Assembly (NCBI GenBank): GCA_001510575.1
Contig: LNGK01000005.1
Span: forward strand, 4,104,682-4,168,681
Direction of reading: 5' to 3'
DNA: 64,000 nucleotides
Origin: Knoxdaviesia capensis
Taxonomy: Eukaryota; Ascomycota; Sordariomycetes; Microascales; Gondwanamycetaceae
The notes under the pieces were generated by a model that was not told where the DNA came from, searched no databases, and saw nothing but the letters and a program-made list of their open reading frames with translations. The number at the start of each line of letters is the position of its first letter. The first letter of the stretch is position 1. The translations under genes were made by a program, and so were the position numbers. Below are positions 1-9,563 of the stretch, in pieces.

Positions 1-695
1 TTAATAAAGTATGACAGCTTATCTCAAATTTCTGAAAAGGAAGAGAATTTGCTACTATTTATGAAGGGTAGAGGGGACCGGAGAAGATTGGTGATAGTGG
101 GGGGTTCATAATTACAAGGCATTGTTTTTAGTCAGGTTGACTTCGATGCCTGGTCGCTATAGCAAAGTATTCTGGTGGCTTTGGCGGGGTTATAAAGTAA
201 ATAGGCCAAAAAATTCTCTTAAGCAGGGTGTACATGACAGCTGGGGCCAGCTGCTGCCAGCTGGCCCGCTAAAAAGTCTCAGCCATGATATAAGCTTTGC
301 TTTTTTTTTTGGTGCCTGGAAATCTAATAGACCTAAGGAATCTAGATTGATTGTATGCTCTTATCAAATTTCCGACCTCTTCTACGTTCTGCCTTTACCG
401 TTCTTTCTTGTCTCCTTCTTTTTATCTTCTATAACCATTCACACCCCATCATCAGATTTTCATCGTCCATCCTTGATTTCCCGATAATATTTCTATTACA
501 GTTCGCATCCTCAACATCCATAACTTCTTCCCTTATTTCCATCCCTCGCACAAGTCCATCCAGGAGCTTTCTGGAAGGTCTCTGTGGTCAGTTGGAGTTG
601 TCGATATTCTCTTCATCTCTCCAATTGGCACCGATTCAGCCGACGATTCCTCCCCAAACTTCATTCACCGCGACCGACATCCGCCACAAATCACG
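1..695. other. Intergenic/upstream region of the C2H2 gene
   Basis: No supportable gene is seen. The frames open here start at arbitrary ATGs and have low-complexity or shadow translations. The last 300 bases are pyrimidine-rich, as is typical of fungal 5' leaders. CA and TG dinucleotides are normal, so this part is not RIP-affected. Confidence 0.6.
238..263. promoter_or_regulatory. Three CAGCTG E-boxes at exact 10-bp spacing
   Basis: CAGCTG occurs at 238-243, 248-253 and 258-263, so the three palindromes lie on the same helical face about 430 bp upstream of the C2H2 gene start. CAGCTG is a class of E-box bound by bHLH factors. A regulatory role is inference from the spacing only. Confidence 0.35.
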
Positions 696-2261
696 ATGCC
701 GCGCCTCGAGCCAATTTCTCGCGAAGCCACGCCGGAGACACGGTCGGCCGAAGACTCGTCGCTTTCAGATGTCAGCGACGACGCGGCCTCGGAACGGAGC
801 GCGATTCTTAGCGACAACGACGCGGCCAGTACCAACACCGACTGGCGCGGACACCGATCGAAGCGCCAGAAGACTGGTAGCGGCTCGGGCGCGACTCCTC
901 CGGCTGGCGACAGCAAAGGCTCTAACGGCGCGTCGGCCGCGACTAACGGCCACAACGAAAAGACAACTACAAGCAATGGCGGGCCTAGCAATGGGCGGGG
1001 AACTGTAGCTGGGGCTGATACACCGATGGCAATGGGATCGCCCGCGGTGCATGTAGCGGACGGCGCTGATGATGCACTGCAGTTGATGGAGGGCATGTCG
1101 GATGTCTCTGAAGATACTGATGGAGATATTCCGAGCTCCCCCAACAACCCTCGTTTCGATGACGAAGATTTCCAAGAGCAGGTCAGCACATGCCAATGGG
1201 ATGGTTGTGAGGCTGGCGACCTTGGAAACATGGACCTCCTGGTCCAACACATCCACAACGAGCACATCGAGGGTCGTCAGCGCAAGTACACGTGCGAATG
1301 GTTTGGTTGTTCGCGGAAAGGTTCGGCTCATGCTTCTGGATATGCGCTCAAGGCTCATATGCGCAGCCATACCCGGGAGAAGCCGTTCTATTGTCCGCTT
1401 CCTGGTAAGTTCTGCGAAGCCGAGGTATTTCAAGCATCCCCAACATACGACCCGCCACTAATCTATTCGGCCTTCATCTTCACAGAATGCGACCGGTCAT
1501 TTACTAGATCCGATGCTCTCTCTAAGCACGTTCGCACGGTCCATCAGGTTTCCGAAGAAACCCGCCCGACTGAACCAACTCCCCGAGCCGGCGCAGCCCC
1601 AGCTGCAGGAAAGACCGGGAAGTTTAAGATAATCCTGAAAACCCCCCAGTCGCATCCTGCCTCACACGACGATTCTGTCGACGACTCTGCCTCCGTTGGA
1701 TCTGCCGAGAAGGAGGGCAATGGCTTCACCCCGTTGCCCGAGGACATGTTTACGCCCGAGGAGCTTGAGAAGCCTGTCGACACCCTCTACCACCTCTGCC
1801 GGCTACAGCTGAAATGGACTGAAGAGGAAGGCGAAGCTCTGCGTAGAGAGATCGCCGAAATGGAGGCGCTGTACAAGGCGGAGTGGCTCGAGAAAGAGAC
1901 CCTGCTCGCGCAGGTGATCCAGAGCGAGGCCAAGTACCACGAGCGCATGAAGGCGATGGCGGCTGCCAAGGACTCTGATGCTAAGGACGACGGAGACGAT
2001 GTGGGTGGTGATCGCAACCCTCAATTGAAGTCTCAATCAGTCGATGTTGACGGAGACCCCGATGATGATGACGACGAAGACGACGACGGGGACGAGGATG
2101 GAGATCTTGGTGGAGACGAGACCATGAAGATGGATGAGGAATTTGCTGGGACGCCCACTCCCATGCCTAAGGGCAAGAAGCCGGCGAAGGACGAAGAGGA
2201 GGACGATGATGAGGAAGACGAGGATGATGACGAGGACGACGAGGACGATGATGATGACTGA
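696..2261 (+). CDS. Three-finger C2H2 zinc finger protein with acidic C-terminal tail
   Basis: Two exons, 696-1404 and 1486-2261, give 494 residues. The 81-bp intron (GTAAGT donor, CTAAT branch, CACAG acceptor) is a multiple of three, so reading through it keeps the frame, but it would break finger 3 and splicing restores it. Fingers: C166/C171/H185/H190, C200/C205/H221/H225, and C233/C238/H251/H256. The first has an irregular spacing; the second and third are joined by a typical linker (HTREKPF). Residues 1-160 are Ser/Asp/Gly-rich and probably disordered. About 328-395 is a charged helical or coiled-coil stretch. The last 90 residues are almost pure Asp/Glu. It is a nuclear DNA- or chromatin-binding protein. 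The layout recalls the YY1-like INO80-complex subunit Iec1 of fission yeast, but I cannot confirm orthology. Confidence 0.88.
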   Translation: MPRLEPISREATPETRSAEDSSLSDVSDDAASERSAILSDNDAASTNTDWRGHRSKRQKTGSGSGATPPAGDSKGSNGASAATNGHNEKTTTSNGGPSNGRGTVAGADTPMAMGSPAVHVADGADDALQLMEGMSDVSEDTDGDIPSSPNNPRFDDEDFQEQVSTCQWDGCEAGDLGNMDLLVQHIHNEHIEGRQRKYTCEWFGCSRKGSAHASGYALKAHMRSHTREKPFYCPLPGKFCEAEVFQASPTYDPPLIYSAFIFTECDRSFTRSDALSKHVRTVHQVSEETRPTEPTPRAGAAPAAGKTGKFKIILKTPQSHPASHDDSVDDSASVGSAEKEGNGFTPLPEDMFTPEELEKPVDTLYHLCRLQLKWTEEEGEALRREIAEMEALYKAEWLEKETLLAQVIQSEAKYHERMKAMAAAKDSDAKDDGDDVGGDRNPQLKSQSVDVDGDPDDDDDEDDDGDEDGDLGGDETMKMDEEFAGTPTPMPKGKKPAKDEEEDDDEEDEDDDEDDEDDDDD

Positions 2262-2722
2262 ACGGCTGTCTTCTTCGTTGCGCATGGCGTCTAATCTCAT
2301 TTCTCTTATTTCTCTCGTCCTCATCTCTCTCTTCAATGTGCATCCTCCCCTCCCCTCCTCTCCCTCCGCGTCGGCATCTTTGCCGTCATCTCAAGACCGA
2401 TAATAGCTAGCTTATCTTAGCTTCTCACAGCAAAAATAGGTTTCCCCTATTCTTTCTTTTCCTATTTTACTAGCAAGCCTCTTGTTTGTTTTCTATTCGT
2501 TGTATGTCTTGTTTGTTATGGGAGTGTGGATTAGAGAAAAGATCTGTATCACCGGCGTTTGGGACACTGAATAGGTATTGGGCACCGCTTGTGACTGTAT
2601 TCAAGGAGGCGGAAAAGATATATAACGCAAAATAAAGCACAGCTGAATTTCCCTAGGTTCGCTTGTTCGCCTCGTCTGTTGTAGCCAGGGACATCACCGC
2701 TCTCGACTAACACGATGCTATC
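2262..2722. other. Convergent intergenic region (3' ends of two genes)
   Basis: This lies between the convergent ends of the C2H2 gene (+) and the small membrane protein gene (-). An AATAAA-type signal (about 2,630) and T-rich tracts are consistent with 3' UTRs. No gene is seen. Confidence 0.6.
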
Positions 2723-3473
2723 TCACGACGCCTTCTTCTTCTCGCGATACGCATTTGCATTCTTGAACGGGAACGCGCTCGTTCTCTTGTCAAACTTGTG
2801 ATACTTGCTGATCTGTGACGTGTCGCCGGCGAACAGCAGACACCCGATGCCGAAAGCCGCCAACATCCCACTTGCAAGCGCACCAAGCACGAACCCGGTG
2901 CGGGCGGTCCACATGTAGCGCGTGTAGCAGTATGATGCTGCTGAAGCGTGGTGCAAAGCAGTTACTAGAACGGCGGCGGTTGCATATGGCGAGACTTTAG
3001 ACGTATCTGTGATGACCAAGGTTGCTTGCGCGTTAGAACTTCTTGAGGGGTTCGGACCACAACCCTAGTGTCTAGGGTTTGTATAGAGGGCTAGGCAGGT
3101 TAACTGTACCTTCACCGGATGGACCTAATGGCAGAAGACCTGACAAGGAAATGAGGATAAGAGCTTCTGCAAGGAGAGAAAAACCGAGGGATCGGGCGAA
3201 GAAGTCCTCCAGTGCTGTGGAAAGTCAGTATATCAAGTAGATGCCTCGCGCCTCCAGGTCAATCATCACTTACAGCTTTCTGGAAGTGTTTCGTGCTGGA
3301 GAAGCGTCAAGACCACCCGCGGAAATAGGATGAGAGGCACCGACTGGATTGAGAGCCAAACAAGGCTCCCGACGCAGTATGAGGAGATGGCCTGTAATGC
3401 GAGGATACATCGGTTAGGCGCATAAAGCAAACGACAAACCAGTGACTCCAGAAAGAAGACCTACATCTGACAT
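2723..3473 (-). CDS. Small multi-pass membrane protein, conserved fungal family of unknown function
   Basis: Four exons on the minus strand, 3473-3465, 3391-3274, 3214-3110 and 3006-2723, sum to 516 nt (171 residues). All junctions are GT...AG: GTAGGT/ACAG (73 bp), GTAAGT/ACAG (59 bp) and GTACAG/ACAG (103 bp). CTAAC-type branch sites are visible in the first and third introns. Phases 0, 1 and 1 join perfectly. Exon 1 encodes only Met-Ser-Asp. The product has about four hydrophobic segments: one after the N-terminus (about 4-30), one after an LEDFFARSLGF-type motif (about 50-75), and two in the last exon. It ends in a basic Lys-rich tail (REKKKAS), consistent with an ER or organelle membrane protein with a cytosolic tail. 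I recognise the general layout from uncharacterised fungal proteins and can give no biochemical role. Neighbours do not suggest one. Confidence 0.8.
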
Positions 3474-4351
3474 GGCTACTTTCTGTCGTAACTCTCTGGC
3501 TTGTGGGAGCAGAAAGAAAACCTTGATGATTATAGCGAGGGCCCGAAATCTGGAGTGTATATGAGTGGCGGATACGAATGTGGCTATGATACATCTAGAA
3601 GATGATACCTGTCAAGAAGGCATCGGGAGACGTTGCCTGAGGCGCAACGTTTGGAGCTGAAAGGTTGGCGGTGATGATGACGACGCCGTCGGATTGACAT
3701 GTGGTTTCGCAGCTCTTTCATACCGCTAAAACCCGGGGGATTAGCCGCTGTAACGTGCGGGCAGCCGCTAACCTTAGGGGCTCTCCAGATCGAAGTGAGG
3801 CCTATAGGCGTTTCGGTATAGTGGCTCGTCGCCACAACTCTGGTGCAACAGCGACAAGTATTGAGAAGTTGGATGTGACTTTCTGACAGCTGCTGCCAGG
3901 TGCACGCCAAAGTTTTCGTAAGAAAACCACTAAGGGCGCCCCGATATCGCATTTGCAATTTATAATCGTGGAATGTTCTTTTTGCTGGGCGCTATCCACC
4001 ACCACTTTCATGTGTGAACTTTTCCCTTCAAGATCAAAAAGACTGACTCTTTCTCTCGCCACGGATATCTCATAAAATACTTTTCATTTTCCTTTATCCG
4101 TCACTGCCCAAGACCTACACATATTCAGGGAGATTTTGGGAGAACAACTTTCCCTGCTTCTGCTACATCATTCACACACCGTTTCTCTTCTGCAACATCA
4201 CTAATATCTGTCTCGTGAGGCTGCGGCCGCATTTTATTGGCGGTTACACGCGACCGAGTCACAAATCCTTGGAGGACCCAGCCAACACGATTTCAAACCC
4301 AGGATACATCAAAGAACCGGGTGGCTTTTCCCCCGGCGCTCATCGCCAACC
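3474..4351. other. Divergent promoter region between membrane protein gene and nar1
   Basis: An 878-bp bidirectional intergenic stretch. It contains an inverted CCAAT box (ATTGG, about 4,236) upstream of nar1 and CT-rich leader sequence. Open frames here have no intron-consistent extension or recognisable motif, so I call no gene. Confidence 0.5.
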
Positions 4352-6148
4352 ATGAGCGCCATCCTATCAGTTGACGATCTCAATGACTTCATCAGCCCTG
4401 GCGTCGCTTGCATCAAACCCATCGAGACGCTCCCGGCTGCCCCACCACCCTCCGACGCCAACCCGTACGAAGTCGTGCTTGACGGCGAGCACCCTGTTGC
4501 TGCCCCTGCCGGCTCGACTCCCGGACCCGCCCAGATCTCGCTTACGGATTGCTTGGCATGTTCCGGCTGCGTGACCTCCGCCGAGGCCGTGCTGGTCAGT
4601 CTGCAGAGCCATGCGGAGGTTCTCTCCGTGCTTGACTCCGCTCCGGCACTGACCGGCAACCTTAACGCCGCCGCTTCGGATGACCGGTCCCGCCTCTTTG
4701 TGGCTAGCGTGGCCCCACAAGTCCGCGCCAGTTTGGCCGCTGCCATTGGCCGTGGCGTGTCGGAGCGCCGAGCCGGGCTCATGCTCGACCGCCTTCTCCG
4801 GGGCCCGGACGGCCTGGCGGCATCTTCTCAATGGAAGAACCGTTTTTCATGGGTTGTTGACACAACCCCCGCACAAGACATAACGCTGGTGCTCGGCGCC
4901 ACCGAAGTTCTGGATGCTGCTGTCCCCTCCACTGCTACTTCACCCCCTAAACGGCCAGTCCTCGCCTCATCATGCCCCGGCTGGGTATGCTACGCCGAAA
5001 AGACCCACCCTCACGTCCTCCCTCATCTCTCCCGCGTCAAGTCGCCGCAGGCTCTCACCGGAACGTTACTGAAGAGCACGCTCAGCCGTGCACTGAACAT
5101 CCCACCGAATCGTATTTGGCACTTGGCCATTATGCCGTGCTTCGACAAGAAGCTTGAGGCGAGCCGCGCCGAGCTGACTGATGAGGCGTGGGCAGCGTCC
5201 GATGCGCAATCGTCTAACGGCTCCTCTCCTGTCCGCGATGTCGATTGTGTTATCACTACCAAGGAGATTCTCATGCTCGCAGAGTCTCGCGGCATAGACT
5301 TTTTCCAACTCAGCGATGACCCTCTCCCGCCGTCGCTAGACATTCCTTTCCCCGACCCTCTACTCCAGTCCTTTCTTTTCCCCACCGGTTACACCTCGTT
5401 CCAGCGACCGCCGCGTTCCGCCGGCTCATCAGGGGGAAACCTACACTTTATCCTGCACTCTGTTGCGTCCCGGAACCCCGGGTCGACGATCCAGGCCGCC
5501 CGAGGCCGCAACGCGGACGTTGCAGAGTATTCAGTCGTCAGCACCTCTGGTGCTGTGCTTTTCAAAGCTGCGCGGTATTACGGCTTCCGCAATATTCAGA
5601 ACCTCGTGCGCCGCCTGAAGCCTGCTAAGCCGTCGCTGATGCCCGGTGGCAAGCCGTTTGGCAGTGCGCGCCGGCCTGCCGCCGCGAAGGCTGCTGGCCG
5701 AACCGCAGGAGCTACGGGCTCTGACTATGCATATGTCGAGGTTATGGCGTGTCCTGGTGGCTGCACAAACGGGGGTGGCCAGCTCAAGGCGGACGACCCG
5801 GCAGTGGCTGAACGCTTAGGCCGACCTCGGGACCAAGCCAACGCTCCATTGGGTCCCCATGAACACAAGGCTTGGCTTGCGATGGTCGACGAGGCGTATT
5901 TCTCCGCGGAAGAGTCTGACGAAGACTCTGCTTCGCCTGTCAAGCCCGCATCAAACGACCTGATCAACGGAATCGACACGGCATGGGTAAAACAGGTTCT
6001 GGCACACTGGGCTGAGAGCACAGGTGTAGCTACGGACAAACTTGTGTATACCACCTTCCGTGAAGTTGTCAGTGATGTTGGAAAAGAGAACCTTGGATAT
6101 ACCGAAAAGGCCGCCCAGATAGCATCCAAAATTGGTGGAGGTTGGTAG
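4352..6148 (+). CDS. nar1: Cytosolic Fe-S cluster assembly factor NAR1 (iron-only hydrogenase-like)
   Basis: A single exon of 598 residues, the usual length for fungal NAR1. NAR1/NARFL is an essential component of the cytosolic iron-sulfur assembly (CIA) machinery. It links the Nbp35-Cfd1 scaffold to the targeting complex and holds two Fe-S clusters. The N-terminal cluster ligands are C20 and the CLACSGC group (C67, C70, C73). The hydrogenase-like domain carries its cysteines in SSCPGWVC (C208), IMPCFDKK (C263) and MACPGGC (C467, C471). The start is supported by the family-typical opening MSAILSVDDLNDFISPGVAC. The protein ends in Gly-Gly-Trp. A C-terminal aromatic residue is the kind of tail the CIA targeting complex recognises. 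An Ala/Ser/Pro-rich insert at about 430-460 is variable in the family. It is convergent with the SUZ-domain gene 273 bp downstream. I see no break or missing ligand. Confidence 0.97.
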   Translation: MSAILSVDDLNDFISPGVACIKPIETLPAAPPPSDANPYEVVLDGEHPVAAPAGSTPGPAQISLTDCLACSGCVTSAEAVLVSLQSHAEVLSVLDSAPALTGNLNAAASDDRSRLFVASVAPQVRASLAAAIGRGVSERRAGLMLDRLLRGPDGLAASSQWKNRFSWVVDTTPAQDITLVLGATEVLDAAVPSTATSPPKRPVLASSCPGWVCYAEKTHPHVLPHLSRVKSPQALTGTLLKSTLSRALNIPPNRIWHLAIMPCFDKKLEASRAELTDEAWAASDAQSSNGSSPVRDVDCVITTKEILMLAESRGIDFFQLSDDPLPPSLDIPFPDPLLQSFLFPTGYTSFQRPPRSAGSSGGNLHFILHSVASRNPGSTIQAARGRNADVAEYSVVSTSGAVLFKAARYYGFRNIQNLVRRLKPAKPSLMPGGKPFGSARRPAAAKAAGRTAGATGSDYAYVEVMACPGGCTNGGGQLKADDPAVAERLGRPRDQANAPLGPHEHKAWLAMVDEAYFSAEESDEDSASPVKPASNDLINGIDTAWVKQVLAHWAESTGVATDKLVYTTFREVVSDVGKENLGYTEKAAQIASKIGGGW

Positions 6149-6421
6149 AAGTCTTATGTGACTGCACCCCCAATCTCAAGGTCACGGCTTTCAATGAATA
6201 CTTCTCCAATACTAGTGGAATGATTGCCAAATAATAAAATGAGTACCATTGCTTCATATTGAGAGTGATTCGTAAAAGATGAATTCTAGTATCGTTGAGA
6301 TTCGGATGCCAAAATCAAATAATGTGAAGGGCTGATGCTATGCAAACAAGACACGGAAAGAAGGATTGAAACGCATATTCAGAGACTAGCAAGAAATCTA
6401 CTTCTGTTACTAACCCCATAT

Positions 6422-7558
6422 CTAATCGACCCGGTCACGTCTCCCAGCAGCAAAACCCTTCTGGCCGGTGGGATCAGGCAACTTCGGAGAGCGGATGGCC
6501 TGGAAGTCTGCATTACCACGCAGCGTAGACCGACCGGATTCAGGGCGAGACGAGGGATCACCGATGCGGCTAATGGAGGTGGCTCCAGCACGCCCTCCTC
6601 GGCCCGACTGGGCGTCGACGTTCGCCTGAAGTTGGGCACTTGTAGTGGCCGGCCCAAAGGGGTCCTGAAGCTGCGACTGCTGCTTCCGCGCCTGCGGAGT
6701 CGAGCCAGAGCGGCGTGAACCGGAGCTATCATCCGCAGGATCGCTACCGGTGGGGGCCCGGCTGCGAGTCGGGGTGTTGGATCCGGAGCCGCCACCGCGC
6801 TTTCCACCGCGGAATCCGCGAGTGGAGTTGTCCCGGCCTCGACCGGAAGGCGACGGCGCGGCGTGTCTGGCGGGCGAGCTGCTGGCGCTAACATTATTGC
6901 TACTAGCATTGCTGTTGGGGCGGCTGGCACCCTGGCTAGAACTGCCACCATTGACTGGGGCTCCGCCGTTGTTCGAGCTGCTGGGTGCAGGTTCGCCGAA
7001 TATCTTAGCTCGAGCCTCTTCATAGCGGCGCTGCTTTTCCTCACGCTCTTTAGCTCTTTGCGCCTGAACTTCCAGGACGCTGGGGCCGGTACGTCGGGGG
7101 CGACCGTCCTCGTCCTCGTCGTCGCCGGCGGGGGCCAGTGTCACTTGGGCCATAGCACCGGTGGCAGATGCAATGGTGACAGATCCCGGCTTTGCGAGAA
7201 GCACAGGGCGACGGCTCAGGACCTTCACTTGCGGCTTTGCAGTGGCGGCAAATGGCGGAGCCGGGGAGGTGGCTTCGAGAAACATCATGGGTTCGGCGGG
7301 GGCATTGCTATCGAGGGGCAGAGCAGGGCATTGCGTTAGCCACTAAAAATTACAGGAAAGTCAACAAAAGAAAACAAGCCTGGTATTAATCACATACGCT
7401 GCCTCCCAGAGCTTTCGGTTGGCTTCCTCGTGCATTTCGCGTAACTGAGCCCGAGTAACGGACACGGGCTTCGGTGCCGGGGTAGGTACAGCGGGTTTAT
7501 CGGCCTCGGCGACCCAATTGTCGTCCCACGCACTGGGAACTCGTCGGCTGTTAGACAT
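6422..7558 (-). CDS. SUZ-domain RNA-binding protein, SZRD1-like
   Basis: Two exons, 7558-7398 and 7307-6422, give 348 residues. The 90-bp intron has a GTATGT donor, a GCTAAC branch site and a TAG acceptor; phase 2 joins as Ala. Family layout: an N-terminal W-D-D-N-W segment (about 11-15), then a SUZ domain at about 79-150. The SUZ domain begins PQVKVLSRRP and contains the charged helix RAKEREEKQRRYEEARAKIF. A long Ser/Gly/Arg/Asn-rich disordered linker follows, then a SUZ-C-like end with L-P-D-x-x-G-Q-K-G-F followed by basic residues. Human SZRD1 has the same order. SUZ domains bind RNA, so a cytoplasmic mRNA-related role is likely. It runs divergently from the 75-residue protein gene and convergently to nar1. 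Domain identity is from motif reading, not a profile search. Confidence 0.85.
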
Positions 7559-7940
7559 TTTGAGTTGTGGTTAACGGCAAATGGGGGAGAGGGGTTCGAT
7601 CGAATCTACACGAGAAACTGGTCCAACAAATCGGAGTCGTTCAGGGCATCGTGCTCAGGTTTCAATGTTGCTGAAAAACCTAGACAAATCCGGGGAAACA
7701 CGGTCGGAACGAGCGAGCGGATATTGTTCAGGTGTGGTGGACAGTAGCAGTCTTGCAGCGGGCACGTGGTGAAAGCATGATAGATATTGACAGTAGACGA
7801 AATTATCCAAGAAGACAAAAAATAGGGCAACGACAGATATCGCGTGTTTTGTATTGACGGCCAAATGTTGTGTGTGGTTGTGAGGGAGACTTGAACGAAG
7901 GGCTAAAAAAATTCACTTGAAGTCTCACGCATATAGAACG

Positions 7941-7970
7941 TAGGGTTACCTGTCTCCAAATTAGGGTTAG
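7941..7970. promoter_or_regulatory. Two telobox-like AGGGTTA motifs
   Basis: TAGGGTTA at 7941-7948 and TTAGGGTTAG at 7961-7970, 20 bp apart and about 390 bp upstream of the SUZ-domain gene start. Such motifs occur in promoters of growth-related genes and can bind Myb/Tbf1-like factors. The role here is inferred. Confidence 0.3.
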
Positions 7971-8562
7971 CAGAGAACATGGTCACATGACCACCACTTC
8001 ATGCTCGATGAACACTTAAGCAGATGAAGGTAAGATGGAGTGTGAAAGAATTCTTTTTCAAAAATGGGACGGAGGGTATATACTGGGAAAGAATTATTCT
8101 GATGAGATAATTGTATAGGTTAAAGATTAGTAGTGGGGTTGGTTTTGGCGTTAAGTTTCTTTACTCTATGGGACTGAGGCGTTTATATAAGAAAGGAGCA
8201 GCACGAGCAAGACATACCTGTAAGCACGACGGCCACCACGACTCCGTTCAATTTCAAATACTGACTTCACAATACTTAAGGGTACCACGCGTCAGGCATA
8301 CCGCGGCCAACAACATAGTCGGCACTAATACTGACTGCAGTCGGGCACGTACGGGCACGCCTGTATCTCGACGAGTTTTTGACTGCTCAGCCTGGCTGTC
8401 CAACCCGACGGAGTAGTTTCTGGGGCAGGCATGATCCACCTCACCTCACTTGAGGTTTGTGCTTTGTCAGCAAGAATAAAGAGCCAGAATCGTTTACCGA
8501 AGCAGCTTCATTCTGTTTTCTTCTGTTCTCAAGCCTGCTCAATACACAAGACCATCGCACCA

Positions 8563-8594
8563 GGTCTTGCATATCTAAGGTCTTGCATATCTAA
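8563..8594 (+). repeat. Perfect 16-bp tandem duplication in a 5' leader
   Basis: GGTCTTGCATATCTAA is present twice head to tail, ending 8 bases before the ATG of the 75-residue protein. It is probably a replication-slippage duplication in the 5' UTR. Confidence 0.9.
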
Positions 8595-8602
8595 GAACCA
8601 CA

Positions 8603-8981
8603 ATGTCGGACTACCAACAACAGCGCCCCGTCTTCGATGTAGCGGCTGCCCGGAGAACCCTCAATTCCAAGAATAGCCACGAGGACCCCGATCCCAACAC
8701 AAAGCTGCTGGATTCATCGTGGAATCCTGGTACGTCACGTTTCATACCCGAGATCTCTCTGTTATGTGTCTATCTCTCTTCCTGTGCGGTTGTGCTTGGT
8801 TAAGCCCCTCTAGTACATGTCCGATTTCTCGGTTGCAATGTCCTGACTTTAAGCTCTGCTCACCCCTGCCCCGCCAACAGCTTCATTTCCAGACCCTCTT
8901 CTTCGGCCTCAGCCACAGCCATACAAGGCATCGGCTACAGGAGAATTGTATCGACAGATTCTGCACGAGGCTAAGAAATGA
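8603..8981 (+). CDS. Small two-exon protein (75 residues), function unknown
   Basis: Exons 8603-8729 and 8881-8981 total 228 nt. The 151-bp intron has a GTACGT donor, a CTGAC branch-like site and a CAACAG acceptor; the split codon G/CT gives Ala. The model begins MSDYQQQRPVFDVAAARRTL and ends with an amphipathic, charged helix-like segment (GELYRQILHEAKK). There is no signal peptide, membrane span or cysteine. The middle is Pro/Gln-rich. I do not recognise a family. Support comes from a clean start context, matched splice phase and reasonable composition. An independently transcribed conserved small fungal protein is most likely; mis-splicing of a noncoding RNA is the alternative. Confidence 0.65.
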
Positions 8982-9563
8982 AGGGATTGCTCCTGTCTAT
9001 CTTTCAAGTATCTTTTATAAGCTAGCTCTTCTCGGACCTAATATTGCTCGTTTGATGGCGATGGCATAGCTCATGGTGACTTTATGGAGATGGTGAGATG
9101 AAATCGCGGCCACACTTAGCTGCGACACCACATTACCAACGGCAGGCACTACGTGTTTCTGAATCAGGATATATCATGATAATAGAGAACATTCATGTTT
9201 GAATTCTATTACTTTCTTTTTTTTCTTCTTGCTTCCGAAAGACAAAGTTCGAATGCCGTGATCAGCGCATCCACGTGCATCGATTCACGTGGCTATACAC
9301 GTGACTCAATGCGGCAATTGAATCTAATTTGTTGGCGGGAAAATCAATCAACAAAGGGCCAAAGAAAAAAATCCTGAACATTCTCCCGTTCTCCGACGCC
9401 GAATCTCTCCTATCACATCTCGCAACTCTTCAATCTTCGAGAACGACCGTTCCTGTTGGTTCATTGCATCATCTCAATCGTACTTTTGTTTTCCTCCGTT
9501 AACCTTTCGACTTATTCCTCCTCTCCTCCCATTCTCCTCGATCCCCCCTTTCTTCCAGCCACA
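8982..9563. other. Intergenic region upstream of atp14
   Basis: It holds the 3' UTR of the small protein gene and the atp14 promoter. CT-rich sequence from about 9,380 to 9,560 looks like the atp14 core promoter and 5' UTR. No further gene is seen. Confidence 0.6.
9272..9303. promoter_or_regulatory. Cluster of three CACGTG E-boxes upstream of atp14
   Basis: CACGTG occurs at 9272-9277, 9286-9291 and 9298-9303, about 260-290 bp before the atp14 start codon. CACGTG is the site of bHLH regulators of the Cbf1/Pho4/SREBP type. Three in 32 bp is unlikely by chance, which suggests bHLH control of this nuclear gene for a mitochondrial protein (inference). Confidence 0.5.

Larger units (their letters stand above)
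7559..8602. other. Divergent intergenic region
   Basis: About 1 kb between the SUZ-domain gene (-) and the 75-residue protein gene (+). It contains a 10-bp palindrome TTCGATCGAA near 7,596 and telomere-like motifs (separate entry). No tRNA or protein gene could be supported. Confidence 0.5.

Noticed and set aside
3584..3958. 124-codon minus-strand open frame upstream of nar1
   Set aside because: It has no family features and is rich in rare residues typical of random frames. It lies in the promoter region between two divergent genes.
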